A stretch of DNA of 18,609 nucleotides, taken from NCBI GenBank assembly GCA_035946955.1, contig DASYYE010000238.1, positions 1 through 18,609 of the forward strand. The letters run 5' to 3'. The stretch comes from DASYYE01 sp035946955 (lineage in GTDB: Bacteria > Actinomycetota > Actinomycetes > Streptosporangiales > Streptosporangiaceae). Positions within the stretch are counted from its first letter, which is position 1, and each line of letters starts with the position of its first letter. Under the pieces are notes generated by a model, which was not told the origin of the DNA, ran no database searches, and saw only the letters and a list, made by a program, of their open reading frames with translations. A program made the translations under genes and the position numbers. Below are positions 1 through 7,857 of this stretch, piece by piece.

Positions 1-740
1 ACGGCGGCCAAGGCCCGCGCGAGCAGCACCGGGCCGCCCATGACGGTCGCGGCCACAGCCACACCGGCGACCAGCGCGGTAACGGCCGCAGCCATGGCCC
101 GCGTACTGGTCGCCCCGGCCACCAGGGCGCCGAACCCCTCGGGCCGCGCCGGGGGCGAGCCCGGCCCGGTCGCGAGCACGACGGCTACCCGGGCGGTGAG
201 GACAGCTATTGTGAGCGCCGCCGCCGCCTGCCAGCCCGCGCCGAGCGAGGCCAGGGCACTGATCTGCACGAGCACGACGACCACCAGTGTGACCACGCCC
301 AGCGGCCCGGCGTCCGGCCGCCGCATGATGGCGAGCGCCTGGTCCCGGGGACGGCGGCTGCCGAGCCCGTCCGCGGTGTCGGCCAGGCCGTCCAGGTGCA
401 GCCCGCCGGTGCCGGCGCCCAGGACCGCGACAGCCAGTGTGGCGGCGAGCAGGGTGCGGGCACCCGAATGGCCGCCAGCCTCGACCAGCACCAGGACTCC
501 AACGGCCGGGACCGTCAGTAGCACACCGGCTACCGGCAGCCACAGGACCGCCCTGGCCGCTTCCTCGCGCGTCACGACCGCACGGGCGCCAAGCGGCACC
601 ACGGTGAACATCCCGAGCGCGTCCCGCAGTGCGGCCAGACTGACCCGCCGCCCCTGGCCCGGTTGGTCATCCCCGGGCTGGTCACGGGATGCATGGATGT
701 GGCGATGTGGAGAATCTTTTGTCCATATGCGCACATTCAT
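1..740 (-). CDS. cobS: Adenosylcobinamide-GDP ribazoletransferase (cobalamin synthase), 3' end cut by window
   Basis: CobS is the integral-membrane enzyme that joins alpha-ribazole (phosphate) to adenosylcobinamide-GDP, the last step of nucleotide-loop assembly. Reading the minus strand from the ATG at 740 gives about 246 codons before the window ends. Residues 112-126 carry the family signature GGLHLDGLADTADGL, with the acidic residues that bind metal, followed by a DQALAIMRRPDAGPLG segment. Several hydrophobic stretches fit a polytopic membrane protein, for example around residues 65-85 and 97-110. The conserved N-terminal helix begins near residue 34 (SLAALRDALGMFTVVP), so the first 33 polar residues are an unusual extension, or the true start is slightly different; GTG at 734 is an alternative. 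The family is usually about 250 residues, so only a few codons are missing. It follows the MET8-CobA-CobU gene after 16 bp. The frame was read by hand from the DNA. Confidence 0.9.
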   Translation of the reverse strand, partial: MNVRIWTKDSPHRHIHASRDQPGDDQPGQGRRVSLAALRDALGMFTVVPLGARAVVTREEAARAVLWLPVAGVLLTVPAVGVLVLVEAGGHSGARTLLAATLAVAVLGAGTGGLHLDGLADTADGLGSRRPRDQALAIMRRPDAGPLGVVTLVVVVLVQISALASLGAGWQAAAALTIAVLTARVAVVLATGPGSPPARPEGFGALVAGATSTRAMAAAVTALVAGVAVAATVMGGPVLLARALAA

Positions 741-756
741 GGCCGCCGCCCCCGTG

Positions 757-2649
757 TCACCGCAGCCGCCGTGGGATACCAGCTGTGCAGAACCAGACTT
801 CGTCGGCCCCGGCCGCCATCAGCGCGTTGAGGCGGCCGAGTTGGTCGCGGAACAGCCGGCCTGAGTGGGTGTCCGGGACGACCCCGGCCCCCACCTCGCT
901 GCTGACAGCCACCACATGCCGCCGGGTTGCCCGCCAGGCCGCGGCCAGTGCGTCGATGCGCTGGCCGAGCGCCTCATCGGCACCGGGACGGTCCTCCCAG
1001 CTCCCGCACTCGTCCATGACCCGTGTCAGCCAGGTGGTCAGGCAGTCGACCACAACAGGCGGCTCCCCAGGCGCGGACAGCACGTCGGTGAGCGCAAGGG
1101 TCTCCATCGTGTGCCACGTTGCGGGACGGCGGTCGCGGTGCACCTGGACCCGCTCATCCCACTCCGCGTCGCCCGACCCCATAGGTGTGCCTGTGGCCAC
1201 GAAGTCGACTTCCGCAAAGTCCGCCAGCATCTTCTCGGCCGCCGCCGACTTCCCCGACCGGGCACCACCGAGCACAAGCACCCGGCGTGGCCCAGCCTGC
1301 GGCGGTGGGCCAGCCTCCGGCCGTGGACCCGGTACCGGCGCCGCCGGCTCGGCCACCGACGCCGGGGGCAGGCCCGCGACCTGGCCGACCACGACCACCG
1401 CCGGGTTGGTGACCCCTGCTTCCCGGACCACCTTGGCCAGGTCACGCAGAGGTGCGTACACCACGCGCTGCTGCGGGCTCCAGCCGTCCGACACACACGC
1501 ACACGGGGTGTCGGCACTCAGCCCACCGGACACCAGCGCGGCAGTGGTGTCCGCGAGATGGTCAACCGACATCAGCAGTACCAGCGTCATGCCGGTGCGG
1601 GCCAATGCCTGCCAGTCGAGGGTGCTGCGGGCGTCCCCCGGTGACGCATGCCCCGCCACCACGCAGAACCCCTGGCTGAGCCCCCGGTGGGTGACCGGGA
1701 TGCCCACCGCGGCTGGCACCGCCACGGCACTGGTCACGCCGGGGACCACCTCGACCGGGACTCCGGCGGCCAGGCACGCGTCCAGTTCCTCCCGGCCGCG
1801 CCCGAACACGAACGGGTCACCGCCCTTGAGCCGGACCACGGCGAGCCCTTGCCGGGCATGCTCCACCAGGGTGCGGTTGATGTGCTCCTGGTCCATGGCG
1901 GGCCCGCCCGGGACCTTGGCGGCGTCGACCACCCGCACGTCGGGCGGGAGTTCGTCGAGCAGTTCCAGTGGGGCGAGCCGGTCGGCCACCACCACGTCCG
2001 CGTGGCGCAGGCGCTGCCAGCCCGCGACGGTGATCAGGCCCGGGTCACCAGGTCCGCCACCAACGATCGACACGGTCCCCAACGGCGCAGGATCCCCGGC
2101 CCTACCATGCTCCCTGGGGGTGCCACGCTCCTCGGGGGCACCACGCTCCTCAGGAGCGCCACTGACCGCTTCGACCAGGGCCACGCACTGGTCGCGGAGC
2201 ATCGCGGCGCGCCGTGGGTTCCGCCCGGCATTGACCGCGACGGTCGCACCCGCTGCCCGGCCCACCGCTGGTACCCAGGCTGGCGAGGCGAGCGCGTCGT
2301 CCGCCCGCACGCACCACACCCGCTGGCGCTCGGCGTCGGCGGCCACTGCGGCATTGACCTCGGGCTGGTCGGTGCAGGCCAGCACCAGCCACGCGCCGTC
2401 GGTGTCACCGGGCTCGTAGGCGCGGGTGTGTGCCGTGATGAGACCACGCGAGGCGAGGTCGGCCAGGGTGGGGCTGAGCACCGGCGCGACGACTGCGACG
2501 TCGGCCCCGGCAGCGCGCAGCCCAGCCACCCGGCGTACCGCGACCGAGCCGCCGCCGACCACGACCACCTGCCGGCCCGCCAGTCGCAGGCCAAGCGGGT
2601 ATATCACCGTGTCCGCGGCCGTGGCCGCCGACGTTGGCCCCCCGTGCAT
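757..2649 (-). CDS. Three-domain fusion: precorrin-2 dehydrogenase/ferrochelatase-like (MET8/SirC) + uroporphyrinogen-III C-methyltransferase (CobA) + adenosylcobinamide kinase/guanylyltransferase (CobU)
   Basis: This 630-residue protein spans the start and end of the pathway. Residues 20-165 are a MET8/CysG-N type NAD-binding domain (VVVVGGGSVAVRR at 28-40). Residues 191-430 are a SAM-dependent CobA/SUMT domain: GGGPGDPGLITV at 197-208, RLKGGDPFVFGRG at 273-285, VPGVTSA at 302-308. Residues 455-630 are CobU: P-loop GGARSGKS at 461-468, the H-x-x-RRP-x-x-W segment at 504-512, VVDCLTTWLT at 533-542, SSEVGAGVVP at 583-592. The joints are Pro/Glu/Gly-rich, and the first contains short GAPEER-type repeats at 165-180. 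I chose ATG at 2649 because AAGGAG lies 8 nt upstream and it starts 4 bp after the BluB-CobT stop; an upstream in-frame ATG at 2700 would give 17 more residues overlapping that gene. MET8-CobA fusions are well known (CysG). The added CobU is the odd part. Confidence 0.93.
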   Translation of the reverse strand: MHGGPTSAATAADTVIYPLGLRLAGRQVVVVGGGSVAVRRVAGLRAAGADVAVVAPVLSPTLADLASRGLITAHTRAYEPGDTDGAWLVLACTDQPEVNAAVAADAERQRVWCVRADDALASPAWVPAVGRAAGATVAVNAGRNPRRAAMLRDQCVALVEAVSGAPEERGAPEERGTPREHGRAGDPAPLGTVSIVGGGPGDPGLITVAGWQRLRHADVVVADRLAPLELLDELPPDVRVVDAAKVPGGPAMDQEHINRTLVEHARQGLAVVRLKGGDPFVFGRGREELDACLAAGVPVEVVPGVTSAVAVPAAVGIPVTHRGLSQGFCVVAGHASPGDARSTLDWQALARTGMTLVLLMSVDHLADTTAALVSGGLSADTPCACVSDGWSPQQRVVYAPLRDLAKVVREAGVTNPAVVVVGQVAGLPPASVAEPAAPVPGPRPEAGPPPQAGPRRVLVLGGARSGKSAAAEKMLADFAEVDFVATGTPMGSGDAEWDERVQVHRDRRPATWHTMETLALTDVLSAPGEPPVVVDCLTTWLTRVMDECGSWEDRPGADEALGQRIDALAAAWRATRRHVVAVSSEVGAGVVPDTHSGRLFRDQLGRLNALMAAGADEVWFCTAGIPRRLR

Positions 2650-2653
2650 CTCG

Positions 2654-4447
2654 TCACTCCTTCGCGCCGCTGACGCCTGCGCTGTCAAACGTTGCCACAT
2701 CCCGCAGCACCCGCACTGCCGACGCGACGATCGGGAGCGCGAGTACCGCGCCCGACCCTTCGCCCAGCCGCATGCCGAGGTCGAGCAGGGGCCGCAGGCC
2801 TAGCACGGTGAGGGCGCGCCGTGCCCCGGGTTCGGTGGACAGGTGCCCGGCTACCAGGCAGTGCACCACGTCAGGGGCGATCGCCCTGGCCGCCAGTGCC
2901 GCCGAGCAGGCGATCACGCCGTCGAGCACCACCGGCACCCGCAGGGCGGCGCCGCCCAGCATGAACCCGGCAAGTGCCGCATGCTCCAGCCCGCCCACGG
3001 CCGCCAGCACCCCGAGCGGGTCGCCCGGGTCCGGCTTGTGGCGGGCCAGTGCCTTGCGCACCACGTCGACCTTGTGCGCCCACATCTCGTCGCCGATCCC
3101 GGTGCCGCGGCCGGTCACCTCCTGCGGGTCCGCGCCGGTGAACACCGCGACCAGCGCGGCCGAGGCGGTCGTGTTCGCGATGCCCATGTCGCCGGTGGCC
3201 AGTGCCCGGTTGCCGGCCGCGACCAGGTCACGCGCGGTCTCGATGCCGGCCTCCACCGCCTGCTGCGCCTGCGCCCGGGTCATGGCCGGCCCCACGGTCA
3301 TGTCCGCGGTACCGTGCCTGACCTTGCGCGACAGCAGCCCGGGCCGGGCCGGGACCTCCCCGGCCACGCCCACGTCCACCACGCAGACCTCGGCCCCGGC
3401 CTGGGCCGCGACCGCGTTGACCACCGCGCCACCGCCGAGGAAGTTCACCACCATCTGCGTGGTGACCTCCTGGGGCCAGGGCGTGACGCCTTGGGCGTGG
3501 ACACCGTGGTCAGCCGCGAACACCGCCACTGCGGCCGGTTCCGGCAGCGGCGGTGGGCACTCGCCCGCCAGCCCGGCCAGCCGCACGGACAGTTCCTCCA
3601 GCACGCCCAGTGACCCAGGTGGCTTGGTGAGGCTTTCCTGGCGTTCGGCCGCAGCCGCCGCGGCTGCGGTATCGGCGGGCCGGATCGCGGCCAGGGTGTC
3701 CGCCAGCAGGCTGGCTGGTTTCCCGCCGGGCAGGCCCCGCTGATCCCATGAGCCCTCGTGCACCGCCCAGGACAGCGGCCGCTGCCGGGCCCACCCCGAC
3801 ATCGCGAGCTCGGGCGCGGGCGGGAACTGCGTCACGTGCCCCACGCACAGGTAGGCCACGACCTCGACGTGCGGCGGCAGTCCCAGCGTGGCGGCGAGCT
3901 CCCGCTCGTCGAAGAAACTCACCCACCCGACGCCGAGGCCCTCGGCCCTGGCCGCGAGCCACAGGTTCTGCACCGCGCAGGCGGTCGAGTACGCCGCCAT
4001 CTGCGGCTGTGTGTGCCTTCCCAGCACGTGCCTGCCCCCTCGCGCCGGGTCACATGTCACGACGATGCTGAGCGGGGCCTCCAGGATCGCTTCGATCTTG
4101 AGGTTGCCGAAGGCCACGGCCCGGGCGCGGGGCAGCGACTGCCCGAACACATCGCGCTGGTGGCGGGCGAGCGCGTGGACGCGTTGCCGCATCGCCAGGT
4201 CGCGGACCACGATGAAGTCCCATGGCTGGCTCAGCCCGACGCTGGGGGCCTGGTGTGCCGCGGCGAGGACGCGCGTCAGCATGTCGTCGCTGACCGGGTC
4301 GGGCAGGAAGCCGTTGCGCATGTCCCGGCGCGCCGCCACGAGCCGGTAGAACGCATCCACGTCCGGTCGCGGCAGGCCCTCCGCGGGCACCGCGCCGCCC
4401 CGTGCCTGGTCACTGTGGTCGCGGATGGGGTCCGCTGGGGCTGTCAC
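2654..4447 (-). CDS. Fusion of 5,6-dimethylbenzimidazole synthase (BluB) and nicotinate-nucleotide:DMB phosphoribosyltransferase (CobT)
   Basis: This 597-residue fusion would make the lower ligand and activate it in one polypeptide. Residues 30-235 are BluB, a flavin-dependent enzyme that fragments reduced FMN to 5,6-dimethylbenzimidazole: FYRLVAARRDMRNGF at 33-47, AAHQAPSVGLSQPW at 63-76, and a GLGVGWVSFFD nitroreductase-fold segment at 170-180. Residues 250-590 are CobT, which transfers phosphoribose from nicotinate mononucleotide to the base: KPPGSLG at 275-281, ADHGV at 312-316, GVTPWPQEVTTQMV at 320-333, ATGDMGIANTTASAA at 417-431, and the catalytic Glu at 563 in GEGSGA. Both halves look complete. 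The GTG start at 4447 forms a GTGA overlap with the cbiX stop. The following gene starts 4 bp after this stop. The host therefore probably makes genuine B12 with dimethylbenzimidazole rather than a pseudocobamide. Confidence 0.94.
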   Translation of the reverse strand: MTAPADPIRDHSDQARGGAVPAEGLPRPDVDAFYRLVAARRDMRNGFLPDPVSDDMLTRVLAAAHQAPSVGLSQPWDFIVVRDLAMRQRVHALARHQRDVFGQSLPRARAVAFGNLKIEAILEAPLSIVVTCDPARGGRHVLGRHTQPQMAAYSTACAVQNLWLAARAEGLGVGWVSFFDERELAATLGLPPHVEVVAYLCVGHVTQFPPAPELAMSGWARQRPLSWAVHEGSWDQRGLPGGKPASLLADTLAAIRPADTAAAAAAAERQESLTKPPGSLGVLEELSVRLAGLAGECPPPLPEPAAVAVFAADHGVHAQGVTPWPQEVTTQMVVNFLGGGAVVNAVAAQAGAEVCVVDVGVAGEVPARPGLLSRKVRHGTADMTVGPAMTRAQAQQAVEAGIETARDLVAAGNRALATGDMGIANTTASAALVAVFTGADPQEVTGRGTGIGDEMWAHKVDVVRKALARHKPDPGDPLGVLAAVGGLEHAALAGFMLGGAALRVPVVLDGVIACSAALAARAIAPDVVHCLVAGHLSTEPGARRALTVLGLRPLLDLGMRLGEGSGAVLALPIVASAVRVLRDVATFDSAGVSGAKE

Positions 4448-5412
4448 GGTGGTACCTCCACGAGGGCATGGTCCTGGGTGTGGTGGTCATGGTCGTCGTG
4501 CGAGTGGCCGTCGTGGGGGTGGTGGTGGGGTGTCTGAGGCTGGCCGACCTTGTCGGTGAACCCGGGCAGTGCCACCCGGTAGGCGCACGTGTCGCAGTTC
4601 ATCCTGATGTCGCCGTGCAGGGCCTCGTTGTAGCGTTCCAGCACCAGGCCGGCGAGTTCGTCACAGTCGCCGATCAGCCCGGCGACGCGCACGTCCACTC
4701 CGTCGTGACAGGCACCGAACTCCCGTGACTGTGCTGTCACCCGGTCCGGCAGTACCCCCGGGAACAGGAAGTACGGCGCCACCACGATGCGGCGCGCTCC
4801 CAGCCGTGTGGTGCGTTCCAGGGCGGCCGGGACCGACGGCTCGGCCAGCGACACGAACGCGTACTCCACCGTCTCGTACCCCCGGCCCTCCCACAGCAGC
4901 CGCGCGACCTTGGCGACCTCGGCATTGGCGTCGGGGTCGGTGGAGCCCCGCCCGACGAGCAGCACATGGGTGCCAGCCCGGGGTGCCCCGCCCAGGACGC
5001 CGGAGACCCTGGCCGCGAGCAGGTCCTGCAGCACCGGGTGTGGGCCGAGCGGGCGGCCGTAACGGAACGACAGCCCAGGGTGGCTCACCCGCTCCCTGGC
5101 CAGTGCCCCGGGGATGTCCCCCTTGCCGTGGCCGGCCGAGGTCAGCACCAGCGGGACCGCCACCACCTCAACCGGACGCCCGCCACGCGTCACGGCCCAC
5201 TCCCGGTACCTGCTGGCCACCACCTCGGCCACGGACGGGCCGGCCAGCTCGATGAACCCGCCGTCCACGCCGCCCACCCCGGCGGGTGCCAGCGCCCGGA
5301 CACGGCGGGTGAACTGAGCGAACTCGGCTACGCCGCGGCCGCTGCGTGTGCCGTGACCGACGAGGAGGAGCGGTGGTCCAAGGCGTGCCGGGCCGGCCAT
5401 GGTGCTGGTCAT
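4444..5412 (-). CDS. cbiX: Sirohydrochlorin cobaltochelatase with His-rich C-terminal tail
   Basis: CbiX inserts Co2+ into sirohydrochlorin at the entry of the early-cobalt pathway. This 322-residue protein has the duplicated long-form architecture. The first half has LLLVGHGTRSG with His20 and PLVLTSAGHGKGDIP with His95; the second half has LLVGRGSTDPDANAEVAKVA (151-170) and an APYFLFPGVLPDRV segment (212-225). Residues 272-279 (NCDTCAYR) form the Cys pair found in actinobacterial CbiX proteins. Residues 296-315 contain ten His and several Asp, a metal-binding tail that may store or deliver cobalt. The ATG at 5412 overlaps the cbiC stop as ATGA; a second in-frame ATG at 5400 is a weaker alternative. 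The open frame continues upstream to 6126, but that part lies over cbiC and the ferredoxin and has no family similarity. The stop overlaps the bluB-cobT GTG. Confidence 0.93.
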   Translation of the reverse strand: MTSTMAGPARLGPPLLLVGHGTRSGRGVAEFAQFTRRVRALAPAGVGGVDGGFIELAGPSVAEVVASRYREWAVTRGGRPVEVVAVPLVLTSAGHGKGDIPGALARERVSHPGLSFRYGRPLGPHPVLQDLLAARVSGVLGGAPRAGTHVLLVGRGSTDPDANAEVAKVARLLWEGRGYETVEYAFVSLAEPSVPAALERTTRLGARRIVVAPYFLFPGVLPDRVTAQSREFGACHDGVDVRVAGLIGDCDELAGLVLERYNEALHGDIRMNCDTCAYRVALPGFTDKVGQPQTPHHHPHDGHSHDDHDHHTQDHALVEVPP

Positions 5413-5996
5413 GCTGGCTCCTGGTAGAGCAGGGCGTTGACGGCGGCGGCCGCTACCGCGGCGCCGCCCTTCTCGCTGCGGTTCGTCAGGGCCGGCAGCC
5501 CGCTCGCCCGCAGTGCTTCTTTGGCCTCGACCGCCCCTACAAAACCCACCGGCAGGCCTATGACCAGGGCAGGGGCAGCGCCTAGCGACAACAGGTACGC
5601 CAAGGCGGTGGGTGCTGTCCCGACCACCCACACGGCGCCGGGCCCTGCTTCGGCGAACGCGACCGCGATCCCGGCGGCTGAACGGGTGAGCCCCGCTTGG
5701 GCGGCCAGGGCGAGTGCATGTGGGTCGGACACCCGGCACAGTGCCTCGCGGGAAGTGATGCCGGCCGCCACCATGGCGCTGTCGGCGACCAGCGGCGCAC
5801 CCCGGGCCAGCGCAGCGGCTCCCGCCGCCAGGGCTTCCTCGGTGCAGACCAGGTCGTCGGCGTAGCCGGTGTCGGCGCTGGCGTGGATGACCCGTTCCAC
5901 CACGGCGCGGGTCCAGCGGGGCAGGGCCGCGGTGGGTACCCGTGACCGCAGGATCGCGTAGGACTCCTGCTCGATGGGGTGCACGGAGCGGGTCAC
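5409..5996 (-). CDS. cbiC: Cobalt-precorrin-8 methylmutase
   Basis: CbiC/CobH moves the methyl group from C11 to C12 to give the hydrogenobyrinate/cobyrinate skeleton. From the GTG at 5996 the product is 195 residues, about the usual family length. It begins VTRSVHPIEQESYAILRSR, and the active-site His is His38 in RVIHASADTGYADD. Further signatures are ADSAMVAAGI at 71-80, VGTAPTALAYLL at 125-136, GLPVGFVGAVEAKEAL at 147-162 and EKGGAAVAAAAVNAL at 175-189. The GTG overlaps the ferredoxin stop (GTGA), which decides the start; a longer in-frame reading up to 6158 covers the ferredoxin in another frame and is Arg/Pro-rich nonsense. Translation is probably coupled to the ferredoxin and to cbiX. 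Confidence 0.94.
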   Translation of the reverse strand: MTRSVHPIEQESYAILRSRVPTAALPRWTRAVVERVIHASADTGYADDLVCTEEALAAGAAALARGAPLVADSAMVAAGITSREALCRVSDPHALALAAQAGLTRSAAGIAVAFAEAGPGAVWVVGTAPTALAYLLSLGAAPALVIGLPVGFVGAVEAKEALRASGLPALTNRSEKGGAAVAAAAVNALLYQEPA

Positions 5997-6202
5997 CGGG
6001 GCCGTCCCGCCAGGGTCTGGCCCCCGAGGTGGATCGCGTCGGCCGGGCATACCTCGACGCATTCCAGGCAGCCGGTGCATCGTCCGCCGAGGACCACGGG
6101 GGCCGCCGGGGCGGGCCGCAGTGCATGTTCGGGACAGGTGAGCAGGCAGGCGCCGCACCCGAGGCAGTCGTCCGCGCTCACCAGGACCGCTGTCAAGACC
6201 AC
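5993..6202 (-). CDS. 2[4Fe-4S] bacterial-type ferredoxin
   Basis: This is a 69-residue ferredoxin with two complete CxxCxxCxxxCP motifs (Cys 13, 16, 19, 23 and Cys 42, 45, 48, 52), enough for two [4Fe-4S] clusters. Its place between cbiG-cobJ and cbiC, with short overlaps on both sides, suggests that it supplies electrons to a step of this pathway. Candidates are a reductive ring step, reduction of cobalt before adenosylation, or cobalt-corrinoid redox control; which one is inference. The GTG start at 6202 gives a 10-bp overlap with the upstream gene. A TTG at 6196 would give a 4-bp TTGA overlap like the other junctions and would remove only two residues. In some other bacteria an Fe-S domain is fused to the ring-contraction enzyme; here the fused CbiG-CobJ has none, which would fit a separate partner. 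Confidence 0.9.
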   Translation of the reverse strand: MVLTAVLVSADDCLGCGACLLTCPEHALRPAPAAPVVLGGRCTGCLECVEVCPADAIHLGGQTLAGRPR

Positions 6203-7857
6203 TGGTACCCCCGGGGCGTCACCATGCGGCCCGCGACCACCTGGGTGGCGCTAGACCCGACGATCACCAGCGTGTGCATGTCCACCGTGACGGGGTCTAG
6301 TGCAGCCAGGGTGGTCAGCTGGACCTGCTGGTTTGGGCGCTGGGCGTCGCGGACCACGCCCACGGGTGTCTCCGGTGGCCGGTGCTGGGCCAGCACGGCC
6401 AGGGCGGCGCCGAGCTGCCAGTCCCGGGTGGCGCTGCGCGGGTTGTAGAGCGCGACCACGAAGTCACCTTCGGCGGCGGCCCGGACCCGGCGCTCGATCA
6501 CCTCCCAGGGTGTGTGCAGGTCGGACAGGGAGACTGCCGCGTGGTCGTGCCCCAGCGGTGCGCCAAGCAGCGCCGCTGCTGCCACGTCCGCGCTGATCCC
6601 CGGCACACCCACCACGTCGATGTCCTCACCCGCCAGGGCCAGTGCCGGGCTCGCCATCGCGTACACGCCAGCGTCACCCGAGCCGACGAGCGCGACCGCG
6701 TGCCCCTGCTGTGCGCACTGGACCGCGGTCCTGGCGCGGCTCTCCTCCTCCCCGAGCCCGCTGGACAGCACCTCGGTGCCGGGACGCAGCAGCCCGCGGA
6801 CCGTCTCGAGGTACCGGTCCAGGCCGACCACGACGGACGCGTGCTGCAACTCGTCCACAGCCCGTGGCGTGAGCAGGTCCAGCGCGCCGGGGCCCAGTCC
6901 CACCAAAGCGAGCCTGCCCCGCGGCCGGATGCGGGCGATCGCCACTGTCGCGTGCGCTGACCTGCGTTTGGGCACCACGAGGTCGTCGCCGCGCGAGAGT
7001 GCGGCCGCCTCGGCCACGCTGGGGGTGCCCACCGCGGCGAGCACCCGCTCGCTGGGACTGGGCACCGGCACCGTGGCGAGCTGTGCGGCTGGGTAGGTCA
7101 ACAGCGGCAGGCCACGCTCGCGGGCCGCGGTCACGAGTCCCGGCTCGTGGGCCTTGGCCTCGACCGTGGCCAGGCAGGTGAGGCAGGCCGCGGACAGGCC
7201 GGCCATGGTCAGGGCCTCGCTGACGAGCCAGAGGATCTCCTCGGTGCCCACGCCTTTGCTGGCCCCGACCCCGGCGACCAGCGACGGAGGACGGAGCACC
7301 ACGGTCCGCTCGTCCAGCGGGATGATCCGGTCGGTGATGACGATCCGGCACTCGCCGTCCTCGCCGACGGTGGGTGGCAGCGGCGGGATCGGCCAGGTCG
7401 CGTCCGCTTCGAGTGCGACCGGGTGGCCGTCGAGGAGGGCGCGGCTGACCGCGGCGAGCGCACCCTCGGCTGGCCAGCCCAGCATGTCCAGGGCACCGAG
7501 CCCAGCCGAGTCGGTGGCGGTGGTGATGACCGGCTCGCTGCCGAGGACGGCAGCGACCCTGGCGGCGAGTTCGTTCGCGCCCGCGACATGCCCGCCGACC
7601 AGGGGCACCGCATAGTGCGTGGCCTCATCAACGCAGACCACGGCGGGGTCGCTCCACTTGCTCTGCAGCATCGGGGCGATGAGCCGGACGGTCGCGCCGA
7701 CCGCGAGGAAACAGACGATCTCCTCGCATTGTGCCCACGCCAGCGGCAGTGCCTGCTTGGCAGTGCCCTCGTAGTACCGTGTCCGGCTGGGCCAGGCATT
7801 GCTCAGCCGCGATGCAGCGGCACGGCCCGCGGCCGTGACCGCGATGAGGCCGATCAC
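6193..7857 (-). CDS. cobJ: Fusion of cobalt-precorrin-5A hydrolase (CbiG) and precorrin-3B C17-methyltransferase (CobJ/CbiH)
   Basis: This 554-residue bifunctional enzyme covers ring contraction with C17 methylation (C-terminal half) and opening of the resulting lactone with loss of acetaldehyde (N-terminal half). Residues 1-310 are CbiG: IVCFLAVGATVRLIAPML at 47-64, VVCVDEATHYAVPLVGGH at 73-90, GANELA at 93-98, and the C-terminal CbiG subdomain GVGASKGVGTEEI at 196-208. Residues 315-554 are a tetrapyrrole methylase: LALVGLGPGALDLLTPRA at 316-333, VALVGSGDAGVYAMASP at 388-404, GVPGISA at 417-423, ALYNPRSATR at 469-478. This fusion is familiar in actinomycetes and marks the early-cobalt route. 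The GTG start at 7857 overlaps the cobL stop as GTGA. The coding end overlaps the ferredoxin start. Confidence 0.95.
   Translation of the reverse strand: MIGLIAVTAAGRAAASRLSNAWPSRTRYYEGTAKQALPLAWAQCEEIVCFLAVGATVRLIAPMLQSKWSDPAVVCVDEATHYAVPLVGGHVAGANELAARVAAVLGSEPVITTATDSAGLGALDMLGWPAEGALAAVSRALLDGHPVALEADATWPIPPLPPTVGEDGECRIVITDRIIPLDERTVVLRPPSLVAGVGASKGVGTEEILWLVSEALTMAGLSAACLTCLATVEAKAHEPGLVTAARERGLPLLTYPAAQLATVPVPSPSERVLAAVGTPSVAEAAALSRGDDLVVPKRRSAHATVAIARIRPRGRLALVGLGPGALDLLTPRAVDELQHASVVVGLDRYLETVRGLLRPGTEVLSSGLGEEESRARTAVQCAQQGHAVALVGSGDAGVYAMASPALALAGEDIDVVGVPGISADVAAAALLGAPLGHDHAAVSLSDLHTPWEVIERRVRAAAEGDFVVALYNPRSATRDWQLGAALAVLAQHRPPETPVGVVRDAQRPNQQVQLTTLAALDPVTVDMHTLVIVGSSATQVVAGRMVTPRGYQWS

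Noticed and set aside
40..2673. Long plus-strand open frames opposite cobS and the MET8-CobA-CobU gene
   Set aside because: They are Arg/Pro/Ser/Thr-rich, have no recognisable motifs and lie opposite well-supported genes; GC-rich DNA produces such shadow frames.
5412..6126. Upstream extension of the cbiX reading frame
   Set aside because: The added 238 residues are Arg/Pro/Gly-rich and overlap cbiC and the ferredoxin; the ATGA overlap at 5412 gives a clear start.
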